Shown in pieces: positions 31,538 through 37,732 of a DNA stretch of 37,732 nt; positions within the stretch are counted from its first letter, which is position 1; each line of letters begins with the position of its first letter. Source of the stretch: Betaproteobacteria bacterium (GTDB taxonomy: Bacteria > Pseudomonadota > Gammaproteobacteria > Burkholderiales > SG8-41); NCBI GenBank assembly GCA_023266235.1, contig JAHFRL010000033.1, positions 1-37,732 of the forward strand. Reading direction: 5' to 3'. The notes beneath the pieces were generated by a model. It worked only from the letters and a program-made list of their open reading frames with translations. It was not told where the DNA came from and searched no databases. The position numbers and the translations under genes are program-made.

Positions 31538-31961
31538 GGGGATTGGCTCCTGGGTTTTGCTCGCCAAGGGAAGCGGCGAGCGCGTCGATCTTTTTCTGTT
31601 TGGTATTCAGCATTCGCGCCGCCGACTTGAAGCGCAGGCGGAAGGGCGTGCGGCGATTGAGGAGAGGGTGGAGGGCTGCGGGCGATGAATGATTCGCCCC
31701 AGCCCGGCCCTCTGTAGCGCCAGCCGTTTCCTGCTGCGGGGGCGAGGCGGGCGCGGCGCTGACAACCGATTGCTCCGCTTTATCGAAGACGGGCAGGACT
31801 AGGCGGCGGAAGACTTTCGCTTCCTGGCGCGCTTCGTCGCGGTCCCGTTCGAGCACGGCGAAAAGATGCTCATAGACCTGGCGCTGCCGGTCGAAGGCGT
31901 ACCAGGCGAGAGCGAGCGCGGCGAGCAACAATCCCAAAAGAGTGCCGGCGACGGCGATCAT
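31521..31961 (-). CDS. N-terminally membrane-anchored protein (146 aa)
   Basis: Residues 2-21 form a membrane helix (Ile-Ala-Val-Ala-Gly-Thr-Leu-Leu-Gly-Leu-Leu-Leu-Ala-Ala-Leu), followed by a charged helix (Asp-Arg-Gln-Arg-Gln-Val-Tyr-Glu, Leu-Glu-Arg-Asp-Arg-Asp-Glu-Ala-Arg-Gln-Glu-Ala) and a disordered Ser/Pro/Ala/Gly tail. The start overlaps the preceding stop as ATGA, and its end overlaps the next gene by 17 bases. Function unknown; the layout resembles small inner-membrane proteins of phages. Confidence 0.6.
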   Translation of the reverse strand: MIAVAGTLLGLLLAALALAWYAFDRQRQVYEHLFAVLERDRDEARQEAKVFRRLVLPVFDKAEQSVVSAAPASPPQQETAGATEGRAGANHSSPAALHPLLNRRTPFRLRFKSAARMLNTKQKKIDALAASLGEQNPGANPHAETR

Positions 31962-32176
31962 CGGCCGCGCCCTTTCCAGAGCGACTTGCGCTGCCGCCGC
32001 GTCGTGGGTTTCCGGTTGCGCTCATCGAACACGGTATGTTCCATAAAGACGGATTGCCGCAACGCCCGCATGTCGGCGGGGGTCATCACCTTCGCGCCGG
32101 CCGCGACGGCCGCTTCGACTTGATCTTCGGGGATCGATCCGAGTTCGCCGGTGGGAGCGAGAATGCGTACGTTCAT
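31958..32176 (-). CDS. Hypothetical 72-residue protein
   Basis: Reads MNVRILAPTGELGSIPEDQV, then Ala-Ala-Val-Ala-Ala-Gly-Ala-Lys-Val-Met-Thr-Pro-Ala-Asp-Met-Arg-Ala-Leu-Arg, ending in a basic Arg/Lys tail. The pattern of a short beta-strand, then Ile-Pro-Glu-Asp-x-Val-Glu-Ala-Ala-Val-Ala-Ala-Gly-Ala, is like the short Ile-Pro-x-Glu-x-x-x-x-Ala-x-x-x-Gly motifs next to terminases in many phages. Coupled on both sides by ATGA overlaps to TerL and to the membrane protein. Confidence 0.65.
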   Translation of the reverse strand: MNVRILAPTGELGSIPEDQVEAAVAAGAKVMTPADMRALRQSVFMEHTVFDERNRKPTTRRQRKSLWKGRGR

Positions 32177-33738
32177 TTTCGATTCTTCTTTTCGGCTTTC
32201 TTGCCGCCGAACTTCGCAAACCAGTCTTCCCCCGGCTTGAGTGCTTCGGCGCGCGCCACAAACTGCTGCCGCACGGCCTGGAATTGTTCTTCGAGACGGA
32301 CCGCGTCGGGCTTGACTGCGGAGCCGATCATCCACTGCAGGCCGACTTGCGCCGAGTCGACGGGATCGTCCCCGATCGCATCCTGAGTCCAATTGACTTT
32401 CAGCATTTCTTCCGAGTGATCCGGATCGCGGATCATCGTAGGCAATGCCTCGATCAGCCGGGGACAGGCGTCGGAGATGTACCAGAACGGCTGTTGCGGA
32501 GGCAGTTTGTGTTCAGGATCGCCCGGACCACCAAGCGCCTGGGACATCAGCCTCGCTCGGATCAGGCGCACGCCTGGAGAAGAGTCGGCAGGGAAAGGCC
32601 GTGGCACCCGTGGTCCGAGGGCATCCTCGATCATCTGTCCGGTGCTCTTCGGTTGTTCGTGGGAGGACCGCGGCGAGAGTTTTCCGGCATCCCATACAAA
32701 CACAAATCCTTTGAGTGCGCGCAACTTGAAGTATTGAGCTTCGGTTTCGGTGATTCGCCGCGCCACTTCGGTTTCGCCGACTTCCCGATCCCATAACTCT
32801 CCGTGTGTGATCACGCAATTGCGCTCATCCTTGGCGTGCCAGTGAAAGGAGTGTGGATGGTCGAAGCCCCAGTCACCGGAAAGCGTTCGCGTCCACCACG
32901 GCTGAATGCGCGCCATGGCTTCCGCGTGCGGAATGACGTGGATCTTCGGGTCGAAGAAAGGAAAGTATTGACCGGAGTAAGAATCCCAGTCGCCGTGCGC
33001 CACGCGCTTCGCCATGTCCGGCGGCAGACTGAGAAGGCGTTGCCAGTAGCCTGGATCGAGATAGGGGTTGTCGCTCGCTTTCGCTTTAATGAGCACAAAC
33101 TCCTTGGTGATGTCGGGGCGGCCGAGCTTCTCGTCGGCATAAAATTCGGCCGGGAAGTTGCGATCCACCCAGTACTTTTTGACCCAGATGCGGCCGGGAG
33201 AATTCGGTTCGCCGGGATTGGCGCCAGCTCCGAAGGGACGGCGCCGGATCCCCGGCCAGCGGATGCGCCAGCGCAGATCGTTGAAAACGGAAAGCCGGTT
33301 TTTGGTGAGTTCGTCAACGGCAATGGCCGCGAACTCGGTCGATACGTATTTCGAAGGATCGTCGAGATTGCGCAGAGCAATCTCGCCGCCGCCATATTCC
33401 GGACGTAACGTGACGTTCCAGGTCTCGCCTTTATGAATGCGTCCAAGCCAAGGCGGCAACTCACTGCGGAGTTTGACGATCTGGCGATCGCGCAGCGCAG
33501 GATAATCCTCACAGAACAAACCGACGCGAACATTCTGCAACCCAAGTTCCTGGTAACACTCCACCAGAAAATCGACCAGCCACCAGCGTAGGATATAGCT
33601 CTTACCGCCCGAACCTTCGCCGCCGTAGAGAACGAAATCATGGGTTGCGATCGCTTCCAGGAACTCGCGCTGGCGTTCAGTTGGGTTTATCAGATCCGCC
33701 AGCGTGCGCGGACCGGAAATGACTGGGGAGGTTGCCAC
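32173..33738 (-). CDS. terL: Terminase large subunit (DNA packaging ATPase-nuclease)
   Basis: A 521-residue protein with a GTG start. Walker A Gly39-Gly-Glu-Gly-Ser-Gly-Gly-Lys46-Ser, Walker B Ala-Ile-Ala-Val-Asp142-Glu143, a coupling motif at about 173-180 (Ala-Asn-Pro-Gly-Glu-Pro), and a nuclease start at about 288 (Gly-Asp-Trp-Gly-Phe-Asp). These are the ATPase and RNase-H-like nuclease of large terminases, which cut concatemers and drive DNA into the capsid through the portal. The start overlaps the small-subunit gene by 62 bases without a Shine-Dalgarno, so translation is probably coupled; the exact start is uncertain. Confidence 0.92.
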   Translation of the reverse strand: MATSPVISGPRTLADLINPTERQREFLEAIATHDFVLYGGEGSGGKSYILRWWLVDFLVECYQELGLQNVRVGLFCEDYPALRDRQIVKLRSELPPWLGRIHKGETWNVTLRPEYGGGEIALRNLDDPSKYVSTEFAAIAVDELTKNRLSVFNDLRWRIRWPGIRRRPFGAGANPGEPNSPGRIWVKKYWVDRNFPAEFYADEKLGRPDITKEFVLIKAKASDNPYLDPGYWQRLLSLPPDMAKRVAHGDWDSYSGQYFPFFDPKIHVIPHAEAMARIQPWWTRTLSGDWGFDHPHSFHWHAKDERNCVITHGELWDREVGETEVARRITETEAQYFKLRALKGFVFVWDAGKLSPRSSHEQPKSTGQMIEDALGPRVPRPFPADSSPGVRLIRARLMSQALGGPGDPEHKLPPQQPFWYISDACPRLIEALPTMIRDPDHSEEMLKVNWTQDAIGDDPVDSAQVGLQWMIGSAVKPDAVRLEEQFQAVRQQFVARAEALKPGEDWFAKFGGKKAEKKNRK

Positions 33739-34066
33739 GGTTTAACGGGATCTCGGCTTCGCCTTGAGAACCGGCCTGAATGGTCGGCTGCACGGGCTTC
33801 CCGTGCCGGTAGGCGAGCATGAGTTTGACCATGTCCCGCGAGGCCGCATCGCGCGCCGCCAGGATGTCGAGCACATAATCTTCCACGGTCTTGATTTTTT
33901 CCCCGGGCTTGCCGTTCGGGCCGATGGCGCGCAGGCCGAGTTCGCCGATGCGTTCGAGGACGCGGGTGGCAAAGCCTTTGCCGATCTGGATGTCGCCGGC
34001 CTCGGGCTCATTTTTCTTGCGGCCGGCGCCCACCCGTCTTCCCCCACGGTTCGATCTAGTTCCCAA
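33677..34066 (-). CDS. terS: Terminase small subunit
   Basis: A 129-residue protein starting with TTG, supported by GGAG just upstream. The N-terminus Asn-Arg-Gly-Gly-Arg-Arg-Val-Gly-Ala-Gly-Arg-Lys-Lys is the basic Gly-Arg-x-Gly-Ala-Gly-Arg signature of many TerS proteins, which recognise the packaging site. A helical oligomerisation region follows (Val-Glu-Asp-Tyr-Val-Leu-Asp-Ile-Leu-Ala-Ala-Arg-Asp-Ala). The C-terminus is polar. Immediate position upstream of and overlapping terL supports the call. Confidence 0.8.
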   Translation of the reverse strand: MGTRSNRGGRRVGAGRKKNEPEAGDIQIGKGFATRVLERIGELGLRAIGPNGKPGEKIKTVEDYVLDILAARDAASRDMVKLMLAYRHGKPVQPTIQAGSQGEAEIPLNRGNLPSHFRSAHAGGSDKPN

Positions 34067-34475
34067 AGGTCTCCAGGAGATTCAGGCGGCGGATTTCGAG
34101 GCCTTCGGGAAGCTTTCGAAACAGGTGGCGCTCGGCGAACTGCAGGGTCGAGCGGTCGCGGCAGAGAAAATACGCTTCGCCGGCGTCGCGGTGGTAAGCC
34201 TCTTCGACGGCATGCTCTCCCAAGCGGGCCATCACCTGCACGGTTTCAATTTCCGAGAGCCCTGGCCGCAAGACGAAGTTTTCGAGCATCAACGGCTGCT
34301 GGATCGGAAGGAAAGCGCGAATCCCTTCGCGGGTGAAGGCGCCGAGCACGATTGTCGATCCGTGCTCGAGTATGTCGAGATCGAACAGATCCCCATCGAG
34401 CGTCGATTTCAGCCAGGGTCGGAGAAACTGCTCAATCTCTTCGCCATCGACTTGCCGAACGAAGACGCGCTCCAT
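34056..34475 (-). CDS. Hypothetical 139-residue protein next to terminase
   Basis: Alpha/beta composition: Met-Glu-Arg-Val-Phe-Val-Arg-Gln-Val-Asp-Gly-Glu-Glu-Ile-Glu-Gln-Phe, Asp-Ile-Leu-Glu-His-Gly-Ser-Thr-Ile-Val-Leu-Gly-Ala-Phe, Phe-Leu-Pro-Ile-Gln-Gln-Pro-Leu-Met-Leu-Glu-Asn, Ala-Glu-Arg-His-Leu-Phe-Arg-Lys. It recalls the acetyltransferase-like small proteins some phages encode beside terminase, but I see no acetyl-CoA motif. The ATG directly abuts the preceding TAA and the end overlaps terS by 11 bases. Confidence 0.6.
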   Translation of the reverse strand: MERVFVRQVDGEEIEQFLRPWLKSTLDGDLFDLDILEHGSTIVLGAFTREGIRAFLPIQQPLMLENFVLRPGLSEIETVQVMARLGEHAVEEAYHRDAGEAYFLCRDRSTLQFAERHLFRKLPEGLEIRRLNLLETFGN

Positions 34476-34643
34476 TTATAAGCTCCCGTGCGGCGCGCTG
34501 ATCGTCACATCGAAAGTCACATCCACCACACCGGTACTGCATTGGGCGATCTCGATCTCGTCCTCCACGGCGCGGATGATTTCACGCGCCACTCGTTGTG
34601 GGTCTGTAAGTACATGAGCAACAGCAACCGTGACCGTCTTCAT
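34476..34643 (-). CDS. Small 55-residue protein
   Basis: The ATG at 34643 overlaps the stop of the upstream gene as TAATG, fixing the start. It reads MKTVTVAVAHVLTDPQRVAR, then a helix Glu-Ile-Ile-Arg-Ala-Val-Glu-Asp-Glu-Ile and a strand Val-Asp-Val-Thr-Phe-Asp-Val-Thr-Ile. A compact beta-alpha-beta protein with no recognised family. Confidence 0.6.
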   Translation of the reverse strand: MKTVTVAVAHVLTDPQRVAREIIRAVEDEIEIAQCSTGVVDVTFDVTISAPHGSL

Positions 34644-35053
34644 TAGCGCCTGGTCGCCCGCGCCGTCAAGGTCACGGCATTCGCCGGCTTCGTCTTCACG
34701 TAGAGGCACAGGAACTGTCCCTGGAAGGGCGCGAGATCGACCGTCGCCTGCGTGGCGCTGCCGGCGTTGAGGGCATTGATTACTCCCGCCAGCGGCACCT
34801 GGGCATACTCGGCCGAGTTCGGGTCGCTGTCGGACTCCATGATCCAGATCTCAAACGCGCCCGGGGCGGCGGAAAAGTCGAGCACGATGCGCACGCGCAC
34901 GTCGGCGCCGCCCACCGCGTTCGGCGGCAGCTGCACTTGCTGCGAAAACTGTCCGTCCGCGAGCGCGTCGCCGTTGAACAGGGGGAACGTGTTCTGCGGG
35001 TAGAAAGGGAAGAGGGCGGGCGGCGGGGTTTGGGCGTTATAGAGCGGGCTCAT
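34643..35053 (-). CDS. Hypothetical beta-rich protein (136 aa)
   Basis: The ATG at 35053 is chosen over a TTG at 35092; the TTG overlaps the integrase stop and adds non-coding-looking residues. AAAGG lies upstream of the ATG. After a Pro-rich N-terminus, alternating residues (Val-Arg-Val-Arg-Ile-Val-Leu-Asp-Phe, Phe-Glu-Ile-Trp-Ile-Met-Glu-Ser-Asp-Ser-Asp, Phe-Leu-Cys-Leu-Tyr-Val-Lys-Thr-Lys-Pro) indicate a beta sandwich, as in capsid decoration or fibre-associated proteins. Position upstream of the terminase genes; function unknown. Confidence 0.6.
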   Translation of the reverse strand: MSPLYNAQTPPPALFPFYPQNTFPLFNGDALADGQFSQQVQLPPNAVGGADVRVRIVLDFSAAPGAFEIWIMESDSDPNSAEYAQVPLAGVINALNAGSATQATVDLAPFQGQFLCLYVKTKPANAVTLTARATRR

Positions 35054-35088
35054 GGGGTTCGGCGACCTTTGAAAAGGGGCTTCAAGAA

Positions 35089-35697
35089 TCAAACAATCAA
35101 ACGAGAGGAAGGTTTTAAGCCTTCTCGAATACGGGCGGCTGCTTGATCTGGAGTTACGTCGTAATAGGCCATCGTTGACTTCGGGTTCTTGTGACCCATT
35201 TGAACCTGGAGTACCTTAACTGGAACATTTTCAGCAGCTAACGTGCCAAGCGTATGCTTCATCCCACGGATGTGAGCGGCCGCCAGCCGTACGCCCGCCG
35301 AGCGCCCATGACGCTGTAAGTGTCGCCATGCGGTCGTTCTATCTATAGGAAACAATCTTTGATTTCGAGAAGAAATCAAAGCTAGTCGCTCCATCGCCTC
35401 GCGCTCGCTCAACAGCGGATTTTCATGCACGACGAGCGGCTGTACTGTGCGTTCTGAGCCCTTCAGTCGAACGATCGAGATATAGCCGTCCTTGATGTCG
35501 CACGCTCTGAGTCCTGGATGGAAGTACCGTACTTTCTGCTTCTTAACGCGCTTTACGGCCCAACGTCCGACGATCTCCGACACTCTAAGACCGTGGTTTA
35601 CCGCCAATACCGCCATCAGCCAGTCGCGCTCATCAGCGTTCTTGCATGCGGCCAAAAACTTCAGCAAATGCTCCCAGTTGAGTGATTGAATTTTCAC
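35089..35697 (-). CDS. Minimal tyrosine recombinase (integrase)
   Basis: A 202-residue protein, GTG start. It holds only the catalytic domain, like FimB/FimE-size recombinases; the N-terminal core-binding domain of usual 300-400 residue phage integrases is absent. Arg I is in Gly-Leu-Arg38-Val-Ser-Glu, the active-site Lys in Lys79-Gly-Ser-Glu-Arg, then His169 in Gln-Met-Gly-His-Lys and the nucleophile Tyr178. The usual His-x-x-Arg box reads Arg144-Gly-Met-Lys147-His-Thr, so box His and Arg II are Arg and Lys. Lys in the Arg II place occurs in some integrases as I recall, so it may be active. Base composition is clearly less GC-rich than its neighbours, suggesting recent acquisition. Confidence 0.85.
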   Translation of the reverse strand: MKIQSLNWEHLLKFLAACKNADERDWLMAVLAVNHGLRVSEIVGRWAVKRVKKQKVRYFHPGLRACDIKDGYISIVRLKGSERTVQPLVVHENPLLSEREAMERLALISSRNQRLFPIDRTTAWRHLQRHGRSAGVRLAAAHIRGMKHTLGTLAAENVPVKVLQVQMGHKNPKSTMAYYDVTPDQAAARIREGLKPSSRLIV

Positions 35698-35722
35698 CGG
35701 AAATCAAAATTAATCAATTTTC

Positions 35723-35745
35723 GCAACCGTAGAACATACGGTTGC
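35723..35745. repeat. Inverted repeat beside the integrase gene
   Basis: GCAACCGTA-GAACA-TACGGTTGC is a perfect 9-base inverted repeat with a 5-base centre. It lies 26 bases upstream of the integrase start and 8 bases after the stop of the zinc-ribbon gene. Next to it AAAATT-AATC-AATTTT (35707-35722) is an AT-rich repeat in otherwise GC-rich DNA. It may be a recombinase-binding or attachment core, or a weak terminator for the upstream gene; an attP cannot be proved without the host junctions. Confidence 0.45.
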
Positions 35746-35752
35746 ACCGCCT

Positions 35753-36193
35753 TCAGGCCACGCGCACAAACTCGTGCCGGGTCACGGCGTGGCAGCGCCC
35801 GCATTCGAGCGCCGGATCGAGCTCGCGGTCCCACGGCTCGTACAATCCCCAGGCGCGATCGGTTCCGCAGATCACACACTGCCAGATCTGGTCGCCGAGG
35901 CGGAATTGGCCGTGCTTGCGCCGCACCGGCTCCGTCACCATTTGGTGCAGGCATTCGCAGCAGAGCACTTGCTTTTCGCCGGCGACGATCTGCGCCATCT
36001 CGAATTTCGGGTGCAGCATGGCCGGTCCGCCGCAGTTCTCGCAGATGCGGAAGCCGCGCACGGAGAGGGTTGCAATCGCCGGCAGCACTTTGCGGGCGAG
36101 ATCGCGGGCCAAAGCTTCCTGATAGAGGGCGGTGCTCATGCCGTCGTATTTCTCGATTCCTTCCAGAAGTTCAACCAGTTCAGCATTGCGCAT
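35753..36193 (-). CDS. Double zinc-ribbon protein
   Basis: A 146-residue protein; ATG overlaps the preceding TGA (TGATG). The first 45 residues are helical (Met-Arg-Asn-Ala-Glu-Leu-Val-Glu-Leu-Leu-Glu). Four Cys pairs follow: Cys-Glu-Asn-Cys, Cys-Cys-Glu-Cys, Cys-Val-Ile-Cys-Gly and Cys-Gly-Arg-Cys-His, consistent with two zinc ribbons. Such proteins often bind nucleic acid or RNA polymerase. It shares an operon with a membrane-anchored protein, so a specific role is not obvious. Confidence 0.65.
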   Translation of the reverse strand: MRNAELVELLEGIEKYDGMSTALYQEALARDLARKVLPAIATLSVRGFRICENCGGPAMLHPKFEMAQIVAGEKQVLCCECLHQMVTEPVRRKHGQFRLGDQIWQCVICGTDRAWGLYEPWDRELDPALECGRCHAVTRHEFVRVA

Positions 36194-36546
36194 CAGTGCA
36201 GCCGGGAGAACAATTCTTTCGCCAGGAACAGGATCACGGCGCCTTCGCCGAGCAGAACGCTCGAAACGATCCAGAATTTCAGTCCCAGACGGTCGAGCCG
36301 GCGCTGCGCCTGGAGCACGTCGCCGCGGAGCTGGTTGCGTTCGCGGATCGAAGCGGCCAGCCGGTCGGAGATCTTGTTGCAGTCCTCGACGAGCTGCTCG
36401 TGGGTGCGGGCTTTGTACTGTTCTCGCGGGCGGGGACGGCCTTCGAGGAACTTGTCGAGCTCGACCTGGTCCCGCGTGGCCTGGTCGCCGTGCTCGAGCA
36501 TGACTTTGTCCACGATGCTCATGATGTCGTGGATGAGGCCGGGCAT
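36193..36546 (-). CDS. Coiled-coil protein with C-terminal membrane anchor
   Basis: A 117-residue protein. The middle is strongly charged and helical (Glu-Gln-Leu-Val-Glu-Asp-Cys-Asn-Lys-Ile-Ser-Asp-Arg-Leu-Ala-Ala, Leu-Arg-Gly-Asp-Val-Leu-Gln-Ala-Gln-Arg-Arg-Leu). Residues about 90-112 form a membrane helix (Trp-Ile-Val-Ser-Ser-Val-Leu-Leu-Gly-Glu-Gly-Ala-Val-Ile-Leu-Phe). The soluble part probably faces the cytoplasm. It overlaps the preceding gene by 28 bases and the following by one. Superinfection exclusion or lysis timing are possible roles for such proteins; nothing specific is shown. Confidence 0.6.
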   Translation of the reverse strand: MPGLIHDIMSIVDKVMLEHGDQATRDQVELDKFLEGRPRPREQYKARTHEQLVEDCNKISDRLAASIRERNQLRGDVLQAQRRLDRLGLKFWIVSSVLLGEGAVILFLAKELFSRLH

Positions 36547-36923
36547 GGGTCCGTGGGGAGAAGGGACATGGCAAGCTGCCAGTCGCCATAGATTTCGCGG
36601 CGCCGGGGCAGGCTGCGTGATCGCGGCACGGTCGAAGCGATCGCCGACGCGGGCGGCACGAATTTCACGCCGGGAATTTCGCCCGAGCCGAGCTTCAGAG
36701 GAACGAAGTAGGCCGTTGTCGGGATCAGTTTGGCGAACACCGAATTCGGCGGGAGCAGGCGGTAAACGTTCTGCGTGATGCGCTCGGCCGCGAGCCGCCG
36801 GACGAGCAGCTCGGCCACATCGGCAGGCACTTTGGTGCCGCGTTTGGCATCGCGCGGGGAATAGTGCGCGAGCAGGATTACGTAGGCTTTGTGAGACACG
36901 TCTGCTAGGGGCCTTGGGGTCAC
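36519..36923 (-). CDS. Hypothetical 134-residue protein
   Basis: The GTG at 36923 has no Shine-Dalgarno; a second GTG eight codons in could be the real start. The core is alpha/beta: Lys-Ala-Tyr-Val-Ile-Leu-Leu-Ala-His-Tyr-Ser-Pro, Val-Ala-Glu-Leu-Leu-Val-Arg-Arg-Leu-Ala, Ala-Tyr-Phe-Val-Pro-Leu-Lys-Leu-Gly-Ser-Gly-Glu. The last about 40 residues overlap the next gene's start and look unstructured. No family recognised. Confidence 0.5.
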   Translation of the reverse strand: MTPRPLADVSHKAYVILLAHYSPRDAKRGTKVPADVAELLVRRLAAERITQNVYRLLPPNSVFAKLIPTTAYFVPLKLGSGEIPGVKFVPPASAIASTVPRSRSLPRRREIYGDWQLAMSLLPTDPCPASSTTS

Positions 36924-37057
36924 CGCATGGCGCGGGATGCTCTGGGAAAACGGGTCAAGACCTGGCGGTCCAGGAGCTACTGTAGCCGAGAGGGGATGGA
37001 GAAAGGCAAGTTACGGGTGTGCTAGGGCGAGTGGGGGGAATTTCCGCAATCGCCGCT

Positions 37058-37273
37058 CTACGGGAAGGCGCGAATACCAGCGCAGCTCGTTTTCAGCATC
37101 TGCTGCACATGCAATGGCATAGTTTCATAGGCGGAATCAGGATAGAGACGCTCAGCCGCGCGGATCGTATTCAAACATTCGGCCTGTTTCTGCGCTTTCA
37201 GTTGCCGTTGGTGTCTGACGCTGAGGGCGGCTATCGCTACCAACAAAAAGAACGCAACGAGTACCCATTTCAC
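37058..37273 (-). CDS. Small membrane protein (71 aa)
   Basis: The longer frame beginning near 37444 is not the real gene: its N-terminal part lies over another frame coding the basic peptide. A GTG at 37273 overlaps that peptide's TGA (GTGA) and begins MKWVLVAFFLLVAIAALSVR, a membrane segment at residues 2-18. A charged helix follows, with Cys in Ala-Glu-Cys-Leu-Asn and Thr-Ser-Cys-Ala-Gly. GAGG lies nine bases before the start. Function unknown. Confidence 0.6.
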   Translation of the reverse strand: MKWVLVAFFLLVAIAALSVRHQRQLKAQKQAECLNTIRAAERLYPDSAYETMPLHVQQMLKTSCAGIRAFP

Positions 37274-37425
37274 AGCGAGCGCCTCTTTCGGCGAGCCGCT
37301 GCCGAGGCTTTGCCAGCCTTTTTTGCTATTCGTCGGCGTTCTGCGGCAGACATGGTCTTCAGCCTCGCTTTTCCGCCCTTCCTGCCAAGTTCCGAGAGGT
37401 ATTCCGACAAGGCCGCTTTGTTCAT
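37270..37425 (-). CDS. Small basic DNA-binding-like peptide (51 aa)
   Basis: The frame reads MNKAALSEYLSELGRKGGKA and continues Arg-Leu-Lys-Thr-Met-Ser-Ala-Ala-Glu-Arg-Arg-Arg-Ile-Ala-Lys-Lys-Ala-Gly-Lys-Ala-Ser-Ala-Ala-Ala-Arg. The Gly-Arg-Lys-Gly-Gly-Lys-Ala-Arg-x4-Met-Ser-x2-Glu-Arg-x3-Ala-x-Lys-Ala-Gly-x-Ala pattern is a recurring small phage and bacterial protein, basic and probably nucleic-acid binding. First leftward gene at the right end. The start has no strong Shine-Dalgarno. Confidence 0.6.
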   Translation of the reverse strand: MNKAALSEYLSELGRKGGKARLKTMSAAERRRIAKKAGKASAAARRKRRSL

Positions 37426-37510
37426 ATGCAAAAGTTAGCATCAAAGCGGCTAAGTAACAAGCTCGAAAAGGTTACCGAAGTGAGCGAAAAAACCTCAAAA
37501 CAGGGGGAAT

Positions 37511-37541
37511 TTAGTTGACAATTTCAACTAAGCAGCTTAGT
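37511..37541. promoter_or_regulatory. Overlapping operator palindromes
   Basis: TTAGTTGA-CAATT-TCAACTAA (37511-37531) is a perfect 8-base inverted repeat and ACTAAG-CAG-CTTAGT (37527-37541) a perfect 6-3-6 repeat that overlaps it by five bases. Both share ACTAA/TTAGT half-sites. Together they cover the -35 box and reach the -10 of the rightward promoter. This is a typical phage repressor/operator layout. No repressor gene is visible in the window. Confidence 0.65.
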
Positions 37542-37543
37542 GT
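37515..37543 (+). promoter_or_regulatory. Rightward promoter for the right-end gene
   Basis: TTGACA (37515-37520) is a perfect -35 box; 17 bases later TAGTGT (37538-37543) matches the -10 at three of six bases. The start site would be near 37550, leaving a leader of about 70 bases before the gene at 37622. The leader repeats GGCCAGCCC at 37560-37568 and 37584-37592. Confidence 0.5.
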
Positions 37544-37621
37544 GGAGATGTTGTAAGCGGGCCAGCCCGGTGTTTCCGCACCCGGCCAGCCCTAACCGAC
37601 ACACCCTGAACAGGAGGGCAT

Positions 37622-37732
37622 GTGGCTCAGACGACTGTACCAGTTCTCCCCGCCCCCAGATTTCCACAGCAGGCCTACGACGGCGGGATGCTTTTCGCGC
37701 TCGACCGCCTGGTCGCCCGCACGCTCGCCCGC
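37622..37732 (+). CDS. Rightward gene, 3' end outside window
   Basis: Only the first 37 codons are present. AGGAGG (37612-37617) lies just upstream. Two starts fit it: ATG at 37620 and GTG at 37622. The GTG frame is chosen because it reads MAQTTVPVLPAPRFPQQAYD, then Gly-Gly-Met-Leu-Phe-Ala-Leu-Asp-Arg-Leu-Val-Ala-Arg, a normal protein, while the ATG frame gives Arg/Ser/Pro-rich junk. It sits behind an operator-controlled promoter, so it likely opens the early rightward operon. The identity of the protein cannot be told. Confidence 0.55.
   Translation, partial: MAQTTVPVLPAPRFPQQAYDGGMLFALDRLVARTLAR

Noticed and set aside
37058..37444. Single 128-residue leftward frame
   Set aside because: Its first half overlaps a much better basic peptide in another frame (37270-37425). 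A GTG at 37273 with GTGA coupling begins the genuine membrane protein.
1..37732. tRNA, rRNA genes or CRISPR arrays
   Set aside because: No cloverleaf-like sequence with a CCA-type end, no rRNA segment and no regularly spaced repeats were noticed by eye. A tRNAscan run would settle the tRNA question.

Overview
The window looks like most of the structural half of a tailed phage or prophage. It has a terminase pair, portal, candidate scaffold and capsid proteins, a very large tail protein, coiled-coil candidate ejection proteins, fibres, a lysis cassette and a tyrosine recombinase. It cuts through a gene at each end. No polymerase, helicase, primase or repressor gene is visible, so replication and immunity genes, if present, lie outside. 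The gene set and order (portal of about 785 residues, Gln/Ala-rich candidate ejection proteins, no tape measure or sheath) suggest podovirus-type architecture. The sequence is GC-rich. Signal peptides ending in AFGQ, ACAQ or AGAQA, and Ser/Thr/Gly/Ala-rich fibres with paired cysteines, recall Acidobacteriota; that host assignment is inference.

Right end (37.7-35.7 kb): a rightward gene starts behind a consensus -35 box buried in two overlapping palindromes, which look like a repressor-controlled early promoter. Leftward from there run small genes (basic peptide, membrane peptides, a zinc-ribbon protein), then a minimal 202-residue integrase of visibly lower GC.

Late cluster (35.1-3.8 kb): almost everything is leftward, tightly packed and often coupled by ATGA/TAATG overlaps. 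In transcription order: small proteins, TerS, TerL, membrane and accessory proteins, a secreted-looking fibre, three short proteins, portal, scaffold candidate, capsid candidate, a GroES-like co-chaperonin, connector/neck candidates, a 1270-residue tail protein, candidate ejection proteins, three more fibres with signal peptides (one a tail-collar protein), M15 endolysin, holin, a small membrane protein, a protein resembling the Acb2/Tad1 hairpin family (cyclic-nucleotide sponges against CBASS/Thoeris), and a last small gene. A strong intrinsic terminator at 3745-3782 closes the cluster. One small zinc-finger gene (10715-11032) points the opposite way inside it.

Left end (3.7-0 kb): a rightward zinc-finger gene sits behind a striking set of nested palindromes. 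A second leftward operon starts from a promoter with an operator between -35 and -10. It encodes a zinc-finger protein, a cold-shock-domain protein, a J-domain protein, a coiled-coil protein with a winged-helix-like C-terminus, and the start of a secreted peptide.

The most notable features are the phage chaperone set (GroES-like, J-domain, cold-shock), the Acb2/Tad1-like gene, four fibre proteins with Sec-type signal peptides plus hydrophobic N-termini on the scaffold and capsid candidates, and three separate palindromic control regions.
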